A DNA stretch of 7,085 nucleotides from Armatimonadota bacterium (GTDB taxonomy: Bacteria > Armatimonadota > Zipacnadia > Zipacnadales > FEN-943). The notes under the pieces are model-generated. The model ran no database searches. It saw only the letters and a program-made list of their open reading frames with translations, and was not told where the DNA came from. How positions within the stretch are numbered: the stretch's first letter is position 1; every line of letters begins with the position of its first letter. The position numbers and the translations under genes were made by a program. The stretch lies in the NCBI GenBank assembly GCA_026419655.1, contig JANZZA010000095.1:1-7085 (forward strand), read 5' to 3'. This document shows positions 5,799-7,085 of this stretch, piece by piece.

Positions 5799-5983
5799 TA
5801 GCCATGCGTCTATACTCATAAGCCAGGACCTAGATAGCAATACCGCCATCCTGCCCATTGCCGCCGCCCGCGGCTCAGTCGTGGGCTCTCGGCGCAGTCT
5901 CGCAGAGCGGGACAAAATGCTTTTACCCTTCCCGCGTCCGCCCTGGAGACGTGGCATTCGCCCGACCCCTCATTACCGTTGTG

Positions 5984-6006
5984 CCGACCCCGGTCACCGG
6001 GGCCGG
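5984..6006 (-). terminator. Strong hairpin after the desulforedoxin-like gene, without T-run
   Basis: The core CCCCGGTCACCGGGG (5988-6002) is a perfect dyad. With three more pairs and one position that is A-C on the plus strand but U-G on the minus strand, the minus-strand RNA forms a 10-bp stem with a 3-base loop. The strand bias of the wobble fits a structure selected in the minus-strand transcript. No T-tract follows, so pausing, processing or mRNA stabilisation is as likely as termination. Confidence 0.5.
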
Positions 6007-6020
6007 GGCTGGTTTTTCCT

Positions 6021-6045
6021 GTACCCTTTAGACCGTAAAGGCTAC
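6021..6045. promoter_or_regulatory. 25-bp dyad, possible operator or stem-loop
   Basis: CCTTTA (6025-6030) and TAAAGG (6036-6041) flank a 5-base centre. After one mismatch, three further pairs (GTA/TAC) extend the symmetry to 6021-6045. It lies 15 bp beyond the stop of the desulforedoxin-like gene and about 240 bp upstream of the ferritin-like start. It could be a regulator binding site or the stem of a transcript hairpin. No known PerR, Fur or Rex consensus was recognised. Confidence 0.4.
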
Positions 6046-6060
6046 CGCACGCAGATCGTT

Positions 6061-6216
6061 TTAGGCCTTCTTCTTGCGGCCGCCGCAACCGCACGTGCGC
6101 TTTTTCTTTTCCGTCATCGCCTGGCCGCAACACTCAGGCGCCTTGGCGGGCTTTTCCTTCAGCGTCACCGTCCCGCCACAGCTCTTGCACTCGTACACAA
6201 CTTTCTCCGCTGCCAT
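6061..6216 (-). CDS. Desulforedoxin-like small metal-binding protein with Cys-rich basic tail
   Basis: This 51-residue protein is too short for many gene callers. Cys10, Cys13, Cys29 and Cys30 have exactly the CX2C-X15-CC spacing of the iron-binding desulforedoxin fold (Cys9, 12, 28, 29 in Desulfovibrio gigas desulforedoxin), and CCGQAM matches the CCGxxM signature of that fold and of the N-terminal domain of desulfoferrodoxin. A further tail reads TCGCGGRKKKA, adding Cys42 and Cys44 in a Gly-rich, basic context not found in plain desulforedoxin. No superoxide reductase (neelaredoxin) domain follows. The ATG at 6216 has GGAGGG about 8 bp upstream. It lies 143 bp after rubrerythrin on the same strand and may carry electrons to peroxide- or superoxide-reducing enzymes or hold zinc. 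The fold call is by Cys spacing only. Confidence 0.82.
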   Translation of the reverse strand: MAAEKVVYECKSCGGTVTLKEKPAKAPECCGQAMTEKKKRTCGCGGRKKKA

Positions 6217-6359
6217 TGTATTTCCCTCCGTGCCTTAGACAGTATTTGAAACACGTACTTATCTCTGACCCGGAGCAGATCGTCCGCCCGGTGCTGCGCG
6301 ATTCTCGGTCTTCCACTTGAATCCCTGTCCTAAGATTCGTTGCTGCGGGTGGTATTCCT

Positions 6360-6863
6360 TTAGAACACCCTGAATTGTTCCCTGGTCGCACTGCAGACCG
6401 GGCACTTTTCAGGCGTAGCGCCGATGGCCGTGTAGCCGCACACTGCGCATATAACCACCGGGTCGTCGCCAAAGTCTTCTTCCTTCAGCGCAAGTTCGCG
6501 GGCATTGGAATATAGCCCCGCGTGAATCCTCTCTGCGCTGATAGCATAGTGGATGCTCTTCTGTGCTTCCCTTTCGCCCTGGAGCTTAGCCACAGCGTCG
6601 AAGGCGGGGTACATCTCGTCCACTTCATAAGTCTCACCGTCAATCGCGGCCTGAAGGTTGTCGGGCGTCGCGGCGAGGTCGCCCAGGGCCTTGAAATGAT
6701 TCGTTGCGTGAACTTGCTCGGCGTAGGCGATGGCGCGGAAGAGCCGTGCGATGTTCGGCTTGCCATCGGCTTCGGCCTGGTCGGCAAAGATGAGGTATCG
6801 CATGTGGGCCTGGCTTTCCCCGGCGAAAGCATCTCTGAGATTCTTGTCGGTCATCTTGCGCAT
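6360..6863 (-). CDS. rbr: Rubrerythrin
   Basis: This is a cytosolic H2O2 reductase with a ferritin-like diiron domain and a C-terminal rubredoxin domain, 167 residues in all. Diiron ligands are visible as Glu16 (GESQAHMRY), Glu49 and His52 (AEQVH), Glu77 and Glu80 (GETYEVDEMYP) and Glu111 and His114 (SAERIH). The rubredoxin part at 137-167 has Cys139, Cys142, Cys154 and Cys157 (CAVCGY and CPVC), with the short spacing usual in rubrerythrins. Electrons come from rubredoxin or NADH-linked carriers. It is the first gene after the best promoter in the window. The ATG at 6863 (MRKMTDKNL) has GGAGG at 9 bp; the ATG at 6854 is 18 bp from that site, and the long upstream open extension to 6968 runs through the promoter and is not coding. 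Confidence 0.97.
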   Translation of the reverse strand: MRKMTDKNLRDAFAGESQAHMRYLIFADQAEADGKPNIARLFRAIAYAEQVHATNHFKALGDLAATPDNLQAAIDGETYEVDEMYPAFDAVAKLQGEREAQKSIHYAISAERIHAGLYSNARELALKEEDFGDDPVVICAVCGYTAIGATPEKCPVCSATREQFRVF

Positions 6864-6872
6864 TGCCACTTT

Positions 6873-6877
6873 CCTCC
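6873..6877 (-). promoter_or_regulatory. Ribosome binding site that decides the rubrerythrin start
   Basis: GGAGG lies 9 bp before the ATG at 6863. It rules out the upstream extension, and it is better placed for this ATG than for the one three codons later. Confidence 0.75.
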
Positions 6878-6927
6878 CTTGCCAGTACTTTTGGAGCCGG
6901 CCAATTAGCTGCGGACTGGTGGCAAGG

Positions 6928-6956
6928 TGTATAGCATAGTTACTCAAATCTGTCAA
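6928..6956 (-). promoter_or_regulatory. Sigma70-type promoter of rubrerythrin and probably the whole series
   Basis: A perfect -35 TTGACA (6951-6956 on the minus strand) is followed after 17 bp by TATACA (6928-6933). Transcription would start near 6920, leaving a leader of about 57 bases. This is the best promoter match seen in the window and precedes ten genes in one direction. No clear operator was recognised over it. Confidence 0.82.
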
Positions 6957-7001
6957 GGCACACGACACAACGGGGGCTGCTCAGTTTTCTCGGGACTTTC
7001 T

Positions 7002-7026
7002 GCCAGGCCAGCCCTGAGCTGACCTG
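7002..7026 (-). repeat. Imperfect hairpin upstream of the rubrerythrin promoter
   Basis: CCAGG-N-CAGC (7002-7011) pairs with GCTG-N-CCTGG (7017-7026). The one mismatch is C-A on the plus strand but U-G on the minus strand, giving a 10-bp minus-strand RNA stem with a 5-base loop. It lies about 45 bp upstream of the -35 box, so it would be outside the rubrerythrin transcript and may end or process a transcript entering from the right. No T-run follows. Confidence 0.4.
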
Positions 7027-7085
7027 GGAGCCCCGCACGGTGGCTTTTGGGTGACAAAATGTGCAAAGTGTTCTCACTCAGGTGA

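Larger units (their letters stand above)
5785..6060 (-). other. Structured non-coding gap ahead of the ferritin-encapsulin pair
   Basis: No convincing gene fits in these 276 bases on either strand; the open frames are Arg/Pro/Gly-rich and lack ribosome binding sites. The gap holds a 25-bp dyad (6021-6045), a strong G+C hairpin (5984-6006), a weaker nested dyad (GCGGGA at 5907-5912 with TCCCGC at 5930-5935, with AAAA/TTTT arms inside) and a possible -10 (TATAGA at 5809-5814). The -35-like TTGCTA lies 20 bp from that -10, too far for a confident promoter. It is the largest gap in the series and the likeliest place for separate control of the compartment. Confidence 0.5.

Noticed and set aside
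5785..5805. Seven-codon longer start (MAKGGRP) of the ferritin-like protein.
   Set aside because: No ribosome binding site precedes it, and it contains the AAGGAGG used by the ATG at 5784.
5809..5843. TTGCTA ... TATAGA as a promoter for the ferritin-encapsulin pair.
   Set aside because: The spacer is 20 bp and the -35 matches only four of six bases; kept only as a note in the gap entry.
5763..6133. Small proteins on either strand in the 5785-6060 gap.
   Set aside because: The frames lack ribosome binding sites and are Arg/Gly/Pro-rich with no recognisable motif.
6864..6968. N-terminal extension of rubrerythrin by 35 codons.
   Set aside because: It runs through the promoter and the ribosome binding site, and known rubrerythrins start near MRKMTDKNL.
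6953..7084. Minus-strand open frame entering from the right edge and ending at a TGA inside the -35 box.
   Set aside because: Its 43 codons show no family features, it crosses a hairpin, and the composition looks non-coding; openness by chance is likely.

Overview
The window reads as an oxygen-defence and iron-storage locus of a bacterium that is probably anaerobic or microaerophilic. By eye the DNA is G+C-rich (near 60%), and most genes follow GGAGG-type ribosome binding sites. The mix of rubrerythrin, an A-type flavodiiron protein, rubredoxin, a desulforedoxin-like protein and an archaeal-type Ogg2 glycosylase is common in Clostridia-like Firmicutes, Chloroflexota and Thermotogota. The sequence does not decide between them. 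There is no tRNA, rRNA, CRISPR array, transposase or prophage gene.

All ten full genes lie on the minus strand and are read from right to left. A sigma70-type promoter (TTGACA, 17 bp, TATACA; 6928-6956) precedes rubrerythrin (6360-6863). A 51-residue desulforedoxin-like protein follows (6061-6216). A structured 276-bp gap separates it from a bacterioferritin-like protein with a C-terminal encapsulin-loading peptide (5311-5784) and the family 1 encapsulin shell (4498-5286). Next come Ogg2 8-oxoguanine glycosylase/lyase (3811-4479), rubredoxin (3576-3734), an FprA-type flavodiiron protein (2322-3515), a Prx6-type peroxiredoxin (1562-2206), an OsmC-family protein with a Cys-rich tail (1001-1438), and a Tat-exported Fe/Mn superoxide dismutase (177-908). 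A strong hairpin terminator (97-127) closes the series. Upstream of it, bases 2-58 look like the last codons of a convergent plus-strand gene.

The functions cover nearly every step of oxygen damage control. SOD removes superoxide outside the membrane. FprA, fed by rubredoxin, reduces O2 (or NO) to water. Rubrerythrin, peroxiredoxin and OsmC remove H2O2 and organic peroxides. The ferritin inside its encapsulin shell takes Fe(II) out of Fenton chemistry. Ogg2 repairs oxidised guanine. The two 5'-most genes and the ferritin-encapsulin pair are metal/thiol modules, and the later genes are enzymes. Several inter-gene hairpins and one candidate internal promoter suggest that the string is one transcript with segmental control, or a few overlapping transcripts.

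The least ordinary points are the bacterioferritin-like (not EncFtn-type) encapsulin cargo that keeps the haem-ligand Met, a CxxC in the shell protein, two small proteins with Cys/Gly tails, the SOD with His where MnSOD has Gln, and the embedding of an encapsulin compartment in a complete peroxide/superoxide/O2 defence string with a DNA-repair gene.
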